Assembly (NCBI GenBank): GCA_963722585.1
Contig: CAVRNU010000046.1
Coordinates: 119,022-183,021 of the forward strand
Direction: 5' to 3'
DNA length: 64,000 nt
Source of the DNA: KBS-96 sp963722585
Lineage (GTDB): Bacteria; Acidobacteriota; Terriglobia; Bryobacterales; Bryobacteraceae
Part shown: positions 8,554 to 17,857 of the stretch, piece by piece
How positions within the stretch are numbered: the stretch's first letter is position 1
Layout of the letters: every line of letters starts with the position of its first letter
Program-made: the position numbers and the translations under genes
The notes under the pieces: model-generated
Database searches by the model: none
Seen by the model: the letters and a program-made list of their open reading frames with translations, nothing else
Told to the model about the DNA's origin: nothing

Positions 8554-11500
8554 CTAGCGGATGATCAGCGAGACTGGTCCGCGGAAACCCAACTTGCCGG
8601 CCGGGGTCCCTGGATCGGGACGGCTCACGGTGTCCACCGTCTGGCCATCGATCTTGACGCTAACCTCGTCGGCACTAACGGATAGATCGAGCTTAAAATA
8701 CGGTTCACTCCCCGCGGGAATCTCCAGCTTAACTTCCTTGCCTGAGACGCCGCCGGAGATGACCGTTCGGCGCAACTGATTCTCTTCTAGTGAATACTCG
8801 ATCCGCTGATTATCCTTGTCATCGAGCGTCCAGTCAATGCGCGCCGGCCGGTTCACCAAGCCGCCTAAGACCGGCTGTTTCACCGGCTTGTAGACGAATA
8901 GATGAGTGACTCCGTCGCCTTTGCGGAACCACGCGTAGGTAGTAGGTTGGTGCAGATACCAGCCATCGGTTAAAGTCCAACTTGTCGGATCGGCGAACGA
9001 ATTCGGATCGGGAACGACAGGCGGCGGTTTAATGGCGACCAGCGCCAGCTCGACGTGGCTGCTCTTTCCTTGATACAGAGTCACCGATTCCGATTGGGCG
9101 CTGTAGCCTTTCGAGGTGACTGTCAGATTGTACGCGCCTGGCTTCAAGGCTACTCTTGCCCCGTTGCTCAATTCCTGGCCGGCAGTCTCGCCGTTGCGGC
9201 GGCATTGGATAGTTGCGTCCTGTGGCTTCACCAAAACATCGAGCATCGCCAGTTGGCCTTTGGCCATATCGGCGGCTGAAAGCGCATTCGGGCCCTGCTC
9301 CAAATTGCGTGTAATCTTGAAGTCTTCGTAGCCATCTTTTCGGAAAACGAAAGTGTGCTGGCCAGGTTTCAGCTCGCCTTGAAACGTTCCTTTGCTGGCG
9401 ACACCTATTCGGCTGTTATCAGCGTAAATTTCCGTTTCGGGGGGGAGCGCGTCAATAGAAAGATCGGCCTGGACCGGAGCAACAGGACGCACTTCGGTAA
9501 CGGTCGGCTCGGGGACTGGTATCGGCGTCAGATCGAACGAAACCTCTTTGCGCTCGTCCTTGCTTACCTCGGCTATTTGAGGGTCAAGTTCGCGATACCC
9601 GCCTTTGGAAACCTTCACTTCGTATTTGCCCGGCCTGAGCGAAAGAATTCGCACTCCATTCACCAGGCCGCCGCTCAAAAACGGCCGGCCGGAAGGAGGA
9701 GAAATGGACACTTCCGCATCTGGCACGTTGCTTTTCACCATCAATGTGCCTGTTTCGCGAGCAAAGCCGAGTTGAACAAAAAGCGCGGCGCCGGCCGAAT
9801 ACTCCAAATTCCAATGACGCTCGGCTTTTCCATCGCTGACGATGAAGTCGTTTGAGCCACGCTGTAACACAAAATTGGCTCCTGCCGGTGGGATCGGCCG
9901 AGGAGGATGGCCGGCGAGGCTTGCGAGCAGCCCGGGCGTTGCCAGCACATGCGCGGAATTAGCGCGCGAGCTAACCACCATGGCCGGCAGCGACGAACCT
10001 TTTATCGGTCCAAAGATCTGGACGGACTGGTCGGGGCTCACTTCGAAGTCGAATCCGAGAACTGGCCTTCCTTGTTGCAGAATTTTGAGCGTGTGACTGC
10101 CCGCGGAAATGTCGCTTCGAGTGAAATTTCCTCCCTGTAAATCGGTCGCGCTGCCGTCGAGCACGGCCTGGCCGCGCCGAATGTCGCTGAGAATTTGGAT
10201 CTGTGGCGGCAATGGAACGAGCTGAAAGGGTATGGAAACGGGAGTGGTCGCGAAGGCCGAGACATCCAGAATCTTCTCTTCGGCGCGAAAGCCCTCGGCG
10301 CTGGCACTCACGCGGTGTACTCCGGCACGGACACGCACATGATTGCCTGAAATCGGTTGCCCATCAAGCTGAAATGTGGGGGAAGGGGCATTGTCAGCCG
10401 ACAGCGTTACATTGACGCCGCTCAGCGGCGTGCTGATCTTAAAATGCCAGACGGCCAATGCGGCGCCTATTAGAATCGCGACTGTTGCGCCAGCCCACCA
10501 CAACCAAAGCAGAGGTTTGCGGCCGGAACTGGTCTGGGCTCGCCGGCGACGATCGAGTTCGCGAGTGTCAAATTCACGCGAAGAGCTTGGATTGGGCGTA
10601 AAGGGTCGAACGTGGTTCGGCGGACCAAACCCACCCACTTCAGTCGCGGCAGAACTGCCCCAGTCACCTGGTGTGTGGCGCCCCCAGGAGGGCGGCGTCC
10701 ACTCAGTCGCAGTCGCGGCCGGACCACGATGCGAACTCTCACCCGCGGCTGCGAACGCTCGCCTGCTGGTCTCGGTGCGCTTCCTTTCCACAGCCTGGCT
10801 CAATCGAGAGTGAAGTTGAGCGAGCCTGATCTCGGTAGGATGCTCTTTGCATCCCTGGCGCGCCTTTTCGAGCGCGGCTTCGAGATTGCCGGCGCCTTGC
10901 AGATCGCGCGCTTCGGTAAGATAGCGATCGACAATTTGCCTTCGCTTGTTATCCTCGACAATCGCCAGAAGGCTCTTGGCAACAGGATCGGAATCGTCAA
11001 TCTGAAGAGCCTCCTCGACAAAGCCTGCGGCCTCGCGCCAATTCTGTGCCACGATTCCCCGCGCGTACTCCACGAGCCCACTCTGCAGAGCTGCCCGGAT
11101 CGCCGAATTCTTTTCGTCCAGTTGCATGGCATCCCGCAGCTTAACGATAGCGGCAAGATCGTTCCGCTCCGAAGAGAGCCTTTGTGCCTCCTCGTACAGC
11201 GCCAGCGCCTGTCTGCTTCTTTGCTCGGCGTTCTGGGCGAGTTTTCGTAGCCGCGCCAGCTCCCCGTCTTCCGGAAACTGCCCTAGAGCCTCGACGGCGG
11301 CCTGATCCGCTTTGCTGTAATCGCCGGAAGCCATCAGACGATCGATTTCCTCAACAAGCCGAGCCTTTGTTTCCTCCCTGTTCTGGTCTTCGCGTCGGAG
11401 GCGAAGCCGCTCCAATTCGAGATCAAGGCCCGGGAATTGTCCGTATACATTGCGGAGAATGTCCCACTGACCGAGCGCCTCGGAATACTGGTTCTTCTCC

Positions 11501-12816
11501 TCGTATGCCCTGGCGCGGGAGACAATGGAATGCACAAGATCGCGGCGCTCTTGATCAAGCTTCAGCGAATGCTTGAAAAGCTGTTCATCGGGATAACGCT
11601 CGGCCGCCTCCTTCAAGACGCTGAGCTTGCGATCAAGGTCGACCTCGGCTTCCGCCTGGGCGTTAATGCGCCCAATCGCGCCCGACTTCTCTTGCCGCCG
11701 CACTTCCTCTACTTCCAGCTTCAGCGCCTGAAACATGGGTTCGCCCGCCCGCTTCGCCAAAACCTGGTTACACAGCTGGAGCGCCTTCGTGAAATCGCGG
11801 GAAGCTAAAGCTGTGCGGCCTTCGGTATACATGCTCTCGAGCTTGTCGCGCTCGGACCGGATCTTCTGGTAAAGGCTCTGATGCTGAGGGTCGATTTGCG
11901 AACTGGGTGAAACGCTGCGCTGCAATTCGATAATGCGTTCCAGCTTGTTCAGCGCCGTGCTGATTTCCCCATTTTTGTAACACGCCAACGCCGATTCGTA
12001 GAACTGTTGCTGTTCCTTGCGCAGCTTCGAAATTTCAAGTTCGCGCCGGTGAATTCGCCTTACGAACTCGCGCGCGCGGGTGCTTGAGGCGTCAATCTTG
12101 AGAATTTCGTCCAGCGCTTGCCTGGCCTGCGCAAAAAGCTGGTTGTCGAAGTGCTGTTCCGCCAGCCGAAACCAATCGTCAATCTGATGAGCATGCTTCT
12201 GGCGCTCGATCTGCGACTTCATCGCCAGGGCGTGTACGTTGGCAGGCTCGATCTCCAGCACGCTGAGCACTTTTGGCAAGGCCAGATCGTACTCGCCCTC
12301 GTCGATCCGGGCGCGGGCGCCGTCCAGAAACTGGCGAACCGTTTTTGTGCGCATCGCTTGCTCAATCTGCGATCGCATTGACGACAATTCCGGTTCAATG
12401 TTGCCTTCCGATTCCAGTTCGCATAGGATTTCAAGGGCAAACTGATAATCGCCGTCGGTGAAGGCCTTTCTCATGCGGTCGATTCGCGGCTGTATTTTGC
12501 TCGGCTTGAAACGCTCGATCGGCTCATTGCGAACTGCCTTTCTGAGCGTTTCGGCGAACTCCCGTATAGTCGAGTAGCGGTGAATCGGTTGCTTCGCCAG
12601 CGCTTTGTGAACAGTCCGGCTGATTGGAACGCTGACCGCCGGATTAAGTTCGGAAACCGGCGGAGGGTTGTAATTGCGCAGCGCTTCCGCCATGTCTGCT
12701 TCCGTGTCGCGCGCAAACGGCTTGCTTCCAGTCAAAGCCTCATAGCAAACTACACCGAGCGAAAATACGTCGGAACTGGGCGTGGCGGGCTTCATTTCGA
12801 GCTGTTCCGGCGCCAT
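8554..12816 (-). CDS. Ser/Thr kinase, C-terminal part: rest of kinase lobe, TPR-like region, TM helix, PEGA domains (frameshifted from the upstream part)
   Basis: This 1,420-residue frame continues the kinase whose N-terminal part ends at 12833. Homology resumes at about 12889 with an in-frame DFG, before the first ATG at 12816. It starts with the activation-loop end MAPEQLEM and SSDVFSLGVVCYEALTGSKPF. A long alpha-helical region with degenerate TPR-like units follows, to about residue 690. A proline-rich linker leads to a single membrane helix around LWLWWAGATVAILIG (about 765-790). The remainder has at least three PEGA-like beta domains, for example LKPGQHTFVFRKDGYEDF and LKPGAYNLTVTSKGYS, and a C-terminal sugar-binding-like domain. 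This predicts a cytoplasmic kinase and helical scaffold with an external sensor. Read together with the upstream part, the protein would be about 1,613 residues. Confidence 0.85.
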   Translation of the reverse strand: MAPEQLEMKPATPSSDVFSLGVVCYEALTGSKPFARDTEADMAEALRNYNPPPVSELNPAVSVPISRTVHKALAKQPIHRYSTIREFAETLRKAVRNEPIERFKPSKIQPRIDRMRKAFTDGDYQFALEILCELESEGNIEPELSSMRSQIEQAMRTKTVRQFLDGARARIDEGEYDLALPKVLSVLEIEPANVHALAMKSQIERQKHAHQIDDWFRLAEQHFDNQLFAQARQALDEILKIDASSTRAREFVRRIHRRELEISKLRKEQQQFYESALACYKNGEISTALNKLERIIELQRSVSPSSQIDPQHQSLYQKIRSERDKLESMYTEGRTALASRDFTKALQLCNQVLAKRAGEPMFQALKLEVEEVRRQEKSGAIGRINAQAEAEVDLDRKLSVLKEAAERYPDEQLFKHSLKLDQERRDLVHSIVSRARAYEEKNQYSEALGQWDILRNVYGQFPGLDLELERLRLRREDQNREETKARLVEEIDRLMASGDYSKADQAAVEALGQFPEDGELARLRKLAQNAEQRSRQALALYEEAQRLSSERNDLAAIVKLRDAMQLDEKNSAIRAALQSGLVEYARGIVAQNWREAAGFVEEALQIDDSDPVAKSLLAIVEDNKRRQIVDRYLTEARDLQGAGNLEAALEKARQGCKEHPTEIRLAQLHSRLSQAVERKRTETSRRAFAAAGESSHRGPAATATEWTPPSWGRHTPGDWGSSAATEVGGFGPPNHVRPFTPNPSSSREFDTRELDRRRRAQTSSGRKPLLWLWWAGATVAILIGAALAVWHFKISTPLSGVNVTLSADNAPSPTFQLDGQPISGNHVRVRAGVHRVSASAEGFRAEEKILDVSAFATTPVSIPFQLVPLPPQIQILSDIRRGQAVLDGSATDLQGGNFTRSDISAGSHTLKILQQGRPVLGFDFEVSPDQSVQIFGPIKGSSLPAMVVSSRANSAHVLATPGLLASLAGHPPRPIPPAGANFVLQRGSNDFIVSDGKAERHWNLEYSAGAALFVQLGFARETGTLMVKSNVPDAEVSISPPSGRPFLSGGLVNGVRILSLRPGKYEVKVSKGGYRELDPQIAEVSKDERKEVSFDLTPIPVPEPTVTEVRPVAPVQADLSIDALPPETEIYADNSRIGVASKGTFQGELKPGQHTFVFRKDGYEDFKITRNLEQGPNALSAADMAKGQLAMLDVLVKPQDATIQCRRNGETAGQELSNGARVALKPGAYNLTVTSKGYSAQSESVTLYQGKSSHVELALVAIKPPPVVPDPNSFADPTSWTLTDGWYLHQPTTYAWFRKGDGVTHLFVYKPVKQPVLGGLVNRPARIDWTLDDKDNQRIEYSLEENQLRRTVISGGVSGKEVKLEIPAGSEPYFKLDLSVSADEVSVKIDGQTVDTVSRPDPGTPAGKLGFRGPVSLIIR

Positions 12817-12832
12817 ATAGTGCAGCGTGCCC

Positions 12833-13396
12833 TTAATGCCGGTGACGGTGCGCGCGCCGGCCAGATGGACGACGCCGAAATCGATAATCTTTCACCGTGT
12901 CGTCATCCATGACAAAGATGTTGCTGGGTTTCAGATCGCGATGCACGAGGCCGCGGTCGTGAGCCGCCTGCAATCCCTTGCACGCCTGTCCCATGATTTC
13001 GACGACACGCTCCGGCTCGAGGCGCCGGCCGCTGATTTTGATCAGTTTGTCCAGCGTCGCACCGGGCAGCAAGGGCATTACGAAATATGGCTTATGCTGA
13101 CCGTTATCGATAAACTCTCCGGTATCGAGAATGTCGACAATATTTGGGTGGCACAGGCGGGCCAGGACAGTCCATTCTTTTTCGAATAATTCGACGGCGG
13201 CGGGATCGATCGACCCCCACATCGTCTTAATGGCGACAAAGCGCTTCGTGACGCTGTCGTATGCCTTATAGACGACGCCCATACCGCCTTGACCAATGGG
13301 CGGGTCCTTCAGCTCGTAACGGCCTCCGACTACCTTCGAGCTCGGCATGACATCAGCTACTATCCAGTCTCCCTGATTTGCGTCCGGATCAGTCAC
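12833..13396 (-). CDS. Ser/Thr protein kinase, N-terminal part (truncated by a +1 frameshift)
   Basis: This frame encodes the first two thirds of a Hanks-type kinase domain. The glycine loop is IGQGGMGVVYKA (34-45), the ATP lysine is in FVAIKTM (K57), and the catalytic loop is VHRDLKPSN (151-159). At codon 170 the reading changes: VKDYRF replaces the expected VKIIDFG. Removing one base of the T3 run at 12890-12892 (plus strand) restores the DFG motif and joins the frame to the 1,420-residue part downstream. As written, the product lacks DFG and the C-lobe and would be inactive. The exactness of the repair suggests a sequence error, though a recent mutation cannot be excluded. The gene starts about 120 nt downstream of the small hypothetical gene at 13513. 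Confidence 0.85.
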   Translation of the reverse strand: MTDPDANQGDWIVADVMPSSKVVGGRYELKDPPIGQGGMGVVYKAYDSVTKRFVAIKTMWGSIDPAAVELFEKEWTVLARLCHPNIVDILDTGEFIDNGQHKPYFVMPLLPGATLDKLIKISGRRLEPERVVEIMGQACKGLQAAHDRGLVHRDLKPSNIFVMDDDTVKDYRFRRRPSGRRAHRHRH

Positions 13397-13512
13397 CCTT
13401 GCAATTCAACAACCAGCGCCTTTGGGACAGGAGCCGCCGCCGGACCCAGTGAGGGGGACCGGCCAATTTCGGCGACTGGACTCTGCTAGAACAACCCTGA
13501 TAGCGCTATCCG

Positions 13513-13833
13513 CTATTCTCGCAGAGGCAGGCTCCGCAGGAGATTCACGGCCGTCAGCATTCGTTGCTGCGCAAGCGACCGGGAACGAAGCCGTGCCGCT
13601 TGAATTCCTTCGAGCAAAGCTGTTGCCGCGACGTACGCGCCTGGGAAAAAGCATTCTAAACGCGAGAGCTCGATACAGTCCTGAGAGAGGCCAGCAAGCT
13701 GCGCATCGCCAATCCGGTATTCAGGGTCGCCCGTGATTGACTCTAGCGCGCTGATCACCTTGTCTAGTTCCTTCACTACGCTAGCCGTGCTCCGTACTGA
13801 AACGGATTGTGGACACAATCGAATGACTCGCAT
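13513..13833 (-). CDS. Small hypothetical protein
   Basis: This 106-residue frame has plausible coding character: an ATG start, a predicted all-helical composition (VVKELDKVISALES, AQLAGLSQDCIELSRLE, AAATALLEGIQAARLRSRSL-type segments) and no repeats. I do not recognise a family. It lies 116 nt upstream of the giant kinase gene in the same direction and could belong to the same transcript. It might be a small partner, but nothing in the sequence proves a link. Competing frames on the other strand (for example 13422-13736) are less protein-like. Confidence 0.45.
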   Translation of the reverse strand: MRVIRLCPQSVSVRSTASVVKELDKVISALESITGDPEYRIGDAQLAGLSQDCIELSRLECFFPGAYVAATALLEGIQAARLRSRSLAQQRMLTAVNLLRSLPLRE

Positions 13834-13991
13834 TCAGAGAGGTATGATACATGCTTTTTCCACCTCTGCGCGAAACTCTTCCAAATCAATTTTATATCGC
13901 TGGCCATTGCTCGGGATATATCAGACCTCTTGCAGGAATAATGAAAGGTCCTGATGGAGAATCTATCGAGTACCAGAACTTACTCTGGATC

Positions 13992-14447
13992 TTATCGGGG
14001 CCGGCGGGCCAAACGGCTAAGCACTCTAGATCCGGCCGCCTTGGCTCGCGGCCTCGATTCGCGCCGGAATTCGAGAATCAACCGCATGACCAGAGTCTCG
14101 ATCTGGTCTCGAACGTCGCGATACATTTCGACTGGCCGTCCGATCGGATCCTCTACCTTCCACTCCCTCACCTCAATGGGAATGCGGTTTGGAAGTTTGA
14201 TGCCGCTCATGTTCACGAGAATGTCGAGATCCGCCATGGCGACTGACCCCAAATCCTTTGCATGCTGGCCATTCAAAGGAACGTTCTTTTCCTGCATCAC
14301 CTCAAACGTCAGCGGCTGAACGATAGGCGCAGGCGATAGGCCGGCGCTCGAAGCCCGTAGGACATCTCCACCGTAGAACTTCGCGAATGCCTCTGCCATT
14401 TGGCTACGGCACGAATTGCCGACGCAGAGGAAGAGAACGTGTTTCAC
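13992..14447 (-). CDS. Low-molecular-weight phosphatase / arsenate reductase (ArsC-like)
   Basis: This 151-residue protein has the P-loop CVGNSCRSQMAEAF at residues 8-21. The CX5R nucleophile is shared by low-molecular-weight tyrosine phosphatases and thioredoxin-coupled arsenate reductases. The general-acid aspartate is in VEDPIGRP near 100. The phrase GNSCRSQMAEA is closer to arsenate reductases than to tyrosine phosphatases. The extra redox cysteines expected of the thioredoxin-linked class near the C-terminus are not evident, so the electron donor is unclear. The start is a GTG preceded by CAGGAG seven nt upstream. The C-terminal tail is unusually arginine-rich. No arsR, arsB or other arsenic gene is nearby. 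Confidence 0.75.
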   Translation of the reverse strand: MKHVLFLCVGNSCRSQMAEAFAKFYGGDVLRASSAGLSPAPIVQPLTFEVMQEKNVPLNGQHAKDLGSVAMADLDILVNMSGIKLPNRIPIEVREWKVEDPIGRPVEMYRDVRDQIETLVMRLILEFRRESRPRAKAAGSRVLSRLARRPR

Positions 14448-14487
14448 TGTATGCTCCTGATTCTAGCCGATTTAGCGATCGTTACAA

Positions 14488-15144
14488 TCAGTTTTCACAC
14501 GAATCGGACGCGTCTGGTCTAGACGCTAAGTACTGGGTTTCGGGGTGGTACCCCGTCGCGTGCCAGCCGTTCTGTTCGGCTACCTTCTTGAGAAAGTGCC
14601 GGTGGATGCGGTCATCGATGGTCAGTTCGGGATGGAATGTAGCCGCCATATGTTTGCCCTCCTCCACGAGTACGGGATCATGCAAGTAAGTGATCAGAAC
14701 CCGCGTTTCGTCTCCAGCGCGGCGGATAATGGGAGCCCGGATAAACACGGCTTCGAGCGGATGGCCGTCGAGCGTCAATTGAATGATGCGGCTGTCGATT
14801 TGTCGGCCATAAGCGTTGCGTTCGACAGTGAGGTCCATCAATCCGAGTGCTTCCTGCTCCGGATTGACGACGTGTTTTGCGAGCAGGATGGCTCCGGCGC
14901 ACGTGCCGAAAATCGGTCTCTGTTCGCCGAATCGCCGCAGCGGCTCGAAAAGTTTCTCTTCCTTAAGCAGCTTCAGCATGGTCGTGCTTTCGCCGCCCGG
15001 GATGATAAGACCGTGAATCCGGTCAAGATCGGCCTCGGCGCGTACTTCGACCGCGTTTGCGCCTGCGCGTTCGAGAGCCCGCCGGTGTGCCTCGAAGTCG
15101 CCCTGCAAGGCGAGTACGCCAATTGTTAGTTCCGCTGTTGCCAT
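14488..15144 (-). CDS. pdxT: Pyridoxal 5'-phosphate synthase glutaminase subunit
   Basis: PdxT hydrolyses glutamine and channels ammonia to PdxS for PLP synthesis. It is a class I glutamine amidotransferase. Motifs are IGVLALQGDFEAHRRAL at the N-terminus, the oxyanion and ligand stretch IIPGGEST, the nucleophile in GTCAGAILLA, and HPELT near the C-terminus with the catalytic His-Glu pair. The start at 15144 (MATAEL) gives 218 residues, somewhat longer than the usual 190-200 because of a C-terminal tail. An ATG seven codons earlier is also open. It follows pdxS in the same direction after 115 nt, a gap that includes short GCTGT/ACAGC inverted sequence. Confidence 0.95.
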   Translation of the reverse strand: MATAELTIGVLALQGDFEAHRRALERAGANAVEVRAEADLDRIHGLIIPGGESTTMLKLLKEEKLFEPLRRFGEQRPIFGTCAGAILLAKHVVNPEQEALGLMDLTVERNAYGRQIDSRIIQLTLDGHPLEAVFIRAPIIRRAGDETRVLITYLHDPVLVEEGKHMAATFHPELTIDDRIHRHFLKKVAEQNGWHATGYHPETQYLASRPDASDSCEN

Positions 15145-15259
15145 GGATGGTGATTCCGGTCGCAAGTGCGTTAGCAGTAGGCTTTCAGCTTTAAGCGAGA
15201 CAATCTCCCAGTCACCGCCAAGGCTGACCGCTGTTCGCTGTTAGCTGACAGCTCTTTCG

Positions 15260-16147
15260 CTACCAGCCGCGCGTCTGCATGAGTTCCGCCTCGCCCAGTT
15301 TCGAGATGTCGAGCCCGGGCATGGCGTCACCCAGTTCTTCGCTCGCTTCGAGCAGCTTTTCGGGATCGCGATAGTAGGTGGCCGCCTTCACGATCGCCTT
15401 CGCGCGCCGGTCGGGATCGGAAGACTTGAAAATTCCCGAACCGACGAAAACCGCTTCCGCGCCCAACTGCATCACTAAAGCGGCGTCGGCGGGAGTCGCG
15501 ATGCCGCCGGCTGAGAAATTCGGCACGGGAAGCTTTCCGTTAGCTGCGACGTATTCGACGAGCTCGAGCGGCGCCTGCAGGTTTTTGGCTTCGTGGACCA
15601 GCTCTTCCTTGCCTAGGACGGTGAGCTGCTTCATCTCCTTGACGATGGTGCGAATGTGGCGAACAGCCTCGACGATGTTGCCGGAGCCGGCCTCGCCCTT
15701 GGTTCGAATCATGGCCGCGCCTTCGGCGATCCGCCGCAAAGCTTCGCCGAGATTGCGCGCGCCGCAGACGAACGGCACTTTGAAGTCGTGCTTCGAGACG
15801 TGATGTTCCTCGTCGGCCGGAGTAAGGACTTCGCTTTCATCGATATAGTCGACTCCGAGAACTTCGAGTATGCGGGCTTCCATGAAATGGCCGATTCGCA
15901 CTTTCGCCATGACCGGTATGGTGACCGCCTGCATGATCTCGCGGATGACTTTGATATTCGACATGCGGGCTACGCCGCCTTCTTTGCGGATATCGGCCGG
16001 CACGCGTTCGAGCGCCATCACGGCGCTCGCGCCCGCCTTCTCTGCAATTAACGCCTGTTCGGCATTGACGACGTCCATGATGACGCCGCCTTTTAGCATT
16101 TCCGCCAGTCCGACCTTGAGCCGGAACGGCTCGCTCAAGAAATTCAC
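15260..16147 (-). CDS. pdxS: Pyridoxal 5'-phosphate synthase lyase subunit
   Basis: PdxS builds PLP from ribose 5-phosphate, glyceraldehyde 3-phosphate and ammonia supplied by PdxT. It forms a dodecamer that binds PdxT subunits. The 295 residues follow the family throughout: MLKGGVIMDVVNAEQA, VPADIRKEGGVARMS, the active-site lysine in VMAKVRIGHFMEA, and the second lysine region RTKGEAGSGNIVEAVRHIR. A phosphate-binding stretch, NFSAGGIATPADAALVMQLG, follows. Length is typical. It lies 26 nt downstream of the MocR-type regulator and upstream of pdxT, so the three genes probably form one PLP transcription unit. Confidence 0.97.
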   Translation of the reverse strand: MNFLSEPFRLKVGLAEMLKGGVIMDVVNAEQALIAEKAGASAVMALERVPADIRKEGGVARMSNIKVIREIMQAVTIPVMAKVRIGHFMEARILEVLGVDYIDESEVLTPADEEHHVSKHDFKVPFVCGARNLGEALRRIAEGAAMIRTKGEAGSGNIVEAVRHIRTIVKEMKQLTVLGKEELVHEAKNLQAPLELVEYVAANGKLPVPNFSAGGIATPADAALVMQLGAEAVFVGSGIFKSSDPDRRAKAIVKAATYYRDPEKLLEASEELGDAMPGLDISKLGEAELMQTRGW

Positions 16148-16173
16148 TGCGCTACTCCTTCCTGATGTCGTAT

Positions 16174-17676
16174 TCAGACCAGCGCTGGCGCTGGCTCAAA
16201 TTCCTTTTGCGTCATGGCCGCCAAATGGTTGGCGGCGGTTGTTCCGATGATCCGAATGCCATTCTCGATTTGCCGGGGCGATAGGCCGCCAAAGCTCAGG
16301 CGCAAGCCACTGAGCCGCGAACTGCGGCCGCGATCCGGCGAAAAATAGTGGCCGGGCAGAAAGCTAACGCCCTGTTCCTGTACATGCATAAGAAGATCGC
16401 GGGCGTCGAGCGGATCCGGCAATTCAATCCACAAATTCAGCCCGCCGCTGGGCCGCGTGAACTTCGACGCTCGCGGAAGATACCGCGCGCAGGCTGCAAG
16501 AGCTGCCGAGAGCCGCTGCGCATTCGCAACCCGGCTTTTGTTGAGATGGCGCTCGAGCTCGCCCGATTCGGCAAACCGCAGCAGGACGGCTTGGGAAAGG
16601 TGATCGGAGTGAAGATCGCATGTCTGCTTGCATTCAGCCAAACGCTGCACCACCGGACGCGGCGCCAGCACCCATCCGACGCGCAGGCCGGGAAAGGATA
16701 CTTTTGAATAGCTCCGCAGCAGGATCACGTTTCCGGCTTCGTCCAGGCGCTTGAAGGTAGAAATCGACTCTCCCTCGTACCGCAGCTCGCTGTAGATATC
16801 GTTCTCAATCAGGACGACTCCCGAGCGCTGCGAAATCTCGACGATCCGGAGGCGGTTCGAAGCTGGAATGGACGTCCCGGTGGGATTCTGAAAACTCGGC
16901 GTAAGCACAATGGCTCGCGGATTGTGGCGCGATAGGATCGCCTCGATCATGTCGGGATTTACGCCCTCTTCACCCACGGGCGCCGGAATGATGTTCGCGC
17001 CAACTCGCTCGAAAACTTTCAGCAGACCATGGTAGACCGGATCTTCGAGCACCACTGTTTCGCCAGAGGGAGCGAGCACGCGGGCAAGCAAGTCGAGGGC
17101 CTGCTGGCACCCGTTCGTCACGATAAGATCGTCCGTGTCTCTCGCCAGCCCGCTGCTCCGAGCCTGTTCGAGCAGATAACGGCGCAGCGGCGGATATCCG
17201 AGTGGAGACCCGAGCTGGAGAATTTCGCGCGCCTCGGGCGAGTCGATAACATCTTTGGCAAGTCGCCGGAACTGTGCCATGGGGAATGCATCCACGTCGG
17301 GCCGGGAGGCGGAAAAGTTAATTTCGACAGGCTTTGAGAAAGTGGTGGCGGTCTCGAGGCGCGGCAGAATGGCCTCCCAGTCCAAACCAGCCATTTCCGA
17401 ATTGGCTGACCTAGCACAAACAAAGCTTCCACGGCCCACATGTCCCTTGATAAGGCCTTGCTCTTCAAGCCGCGAGTAGGCCGCCGACACGGTGGTGCGG
17501 TTCACTCCCAGCTGAAGAGCTAACTCGCGCGTCGCTGGCAAGCGCTCCCCCGTCTTCCTTTCGCCCGAAGCAATCTGGTCGGCGATGGAATCGGCAAGCT
17601 GCCGGTACAAAGGCGCGCCCGATCCGCCCTTTGGTGCTGGTGTTGTGCCGCGGAACATAAGTTCTCTGTCGATCAT
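16174..17676 (-). CDS. pdxR: MocR-type (GntR/aminotransferase) regulator, probable PdxR
   Basis: The protein joins an N-terminal GntR-type winged helix (about 15-85, with GERLPATRELALQLGVNRTT and EQGLIKGHVGRGSFV) to a class I aminotransferase-like domain that binds PLP. The PLP lysine region is RSYSKVSFPGLRVGW. Such regulators sense PLP and control pdxST or other PLP-linked genes. The start at 17676 (MIDREL) gives 500 residues. Starts at 17727 or 17658 are also possible. Directly upstream lie a CCAAAATGG-like stretch and TTGGACC, resembling short motifs in MocR operators, which is only suggestive. Unusually, it is co-directional with and directly upstream of pdxS instead of divergent. The target is inferred from position. 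Confidence 0.82.
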   Translation of the reverse strand: MIDRELMFRGTTPAPKGGSGAPLYRQLADSIADQIASGERKTGERLPATRELALQLGVNRTTVSAAYSRLEEQGLIKGHVGRGSFVCARSANSEMAGLDWEAILPRLETATTFSKPVEINFSASRPDVDAFPMAQFRRLAKDVIDSPEAREILQLGSPLGYPPLRRYLLEQARSSGLARDTDDLIVTNGCQQALDLLARVLAPSGETVVLEDPVYHGLLKVFERVGANIIPAPVGEEGVNPDMIEAILSRHNPRAIVLTPSFQNPTGTSIPASNRLRIVEISQRSGVVLIENDIYSELRYEGESISTFKRLDEAGNVILLRSYSKVSFPGLRVGWVLAPRPVVQRLAECKQTCDLHSDHLSQAVLLRFAESGELERHLNKSRVANAQRLSAALAACARYLPRASKFTRPSGGLNLWIELPDPLDARDLLMHVQEQGVSFLPGHYFSPDRGRSSRLSGLRLSFGGLSPRQIENGIRIIGTTAANHLAAMTQKEFEPAPALV

Positions 17677-17857
17677 ATCAGATTGGCGGGGTCCAAGCCA
17701 GCCATTTTGGCGGATCGGATGAGGCATCAAACGTTTCGGCCCTAACGCTCGAACTTGTTAGCCTTGCTACATGCGGGGTGTATGCACGGCTACGGCCTGT
17801 TTCTCCGTCGTCCTGTTAATGCAAACCGGCTGTGGCGTGAAGACCAGAGGTAGAAAC

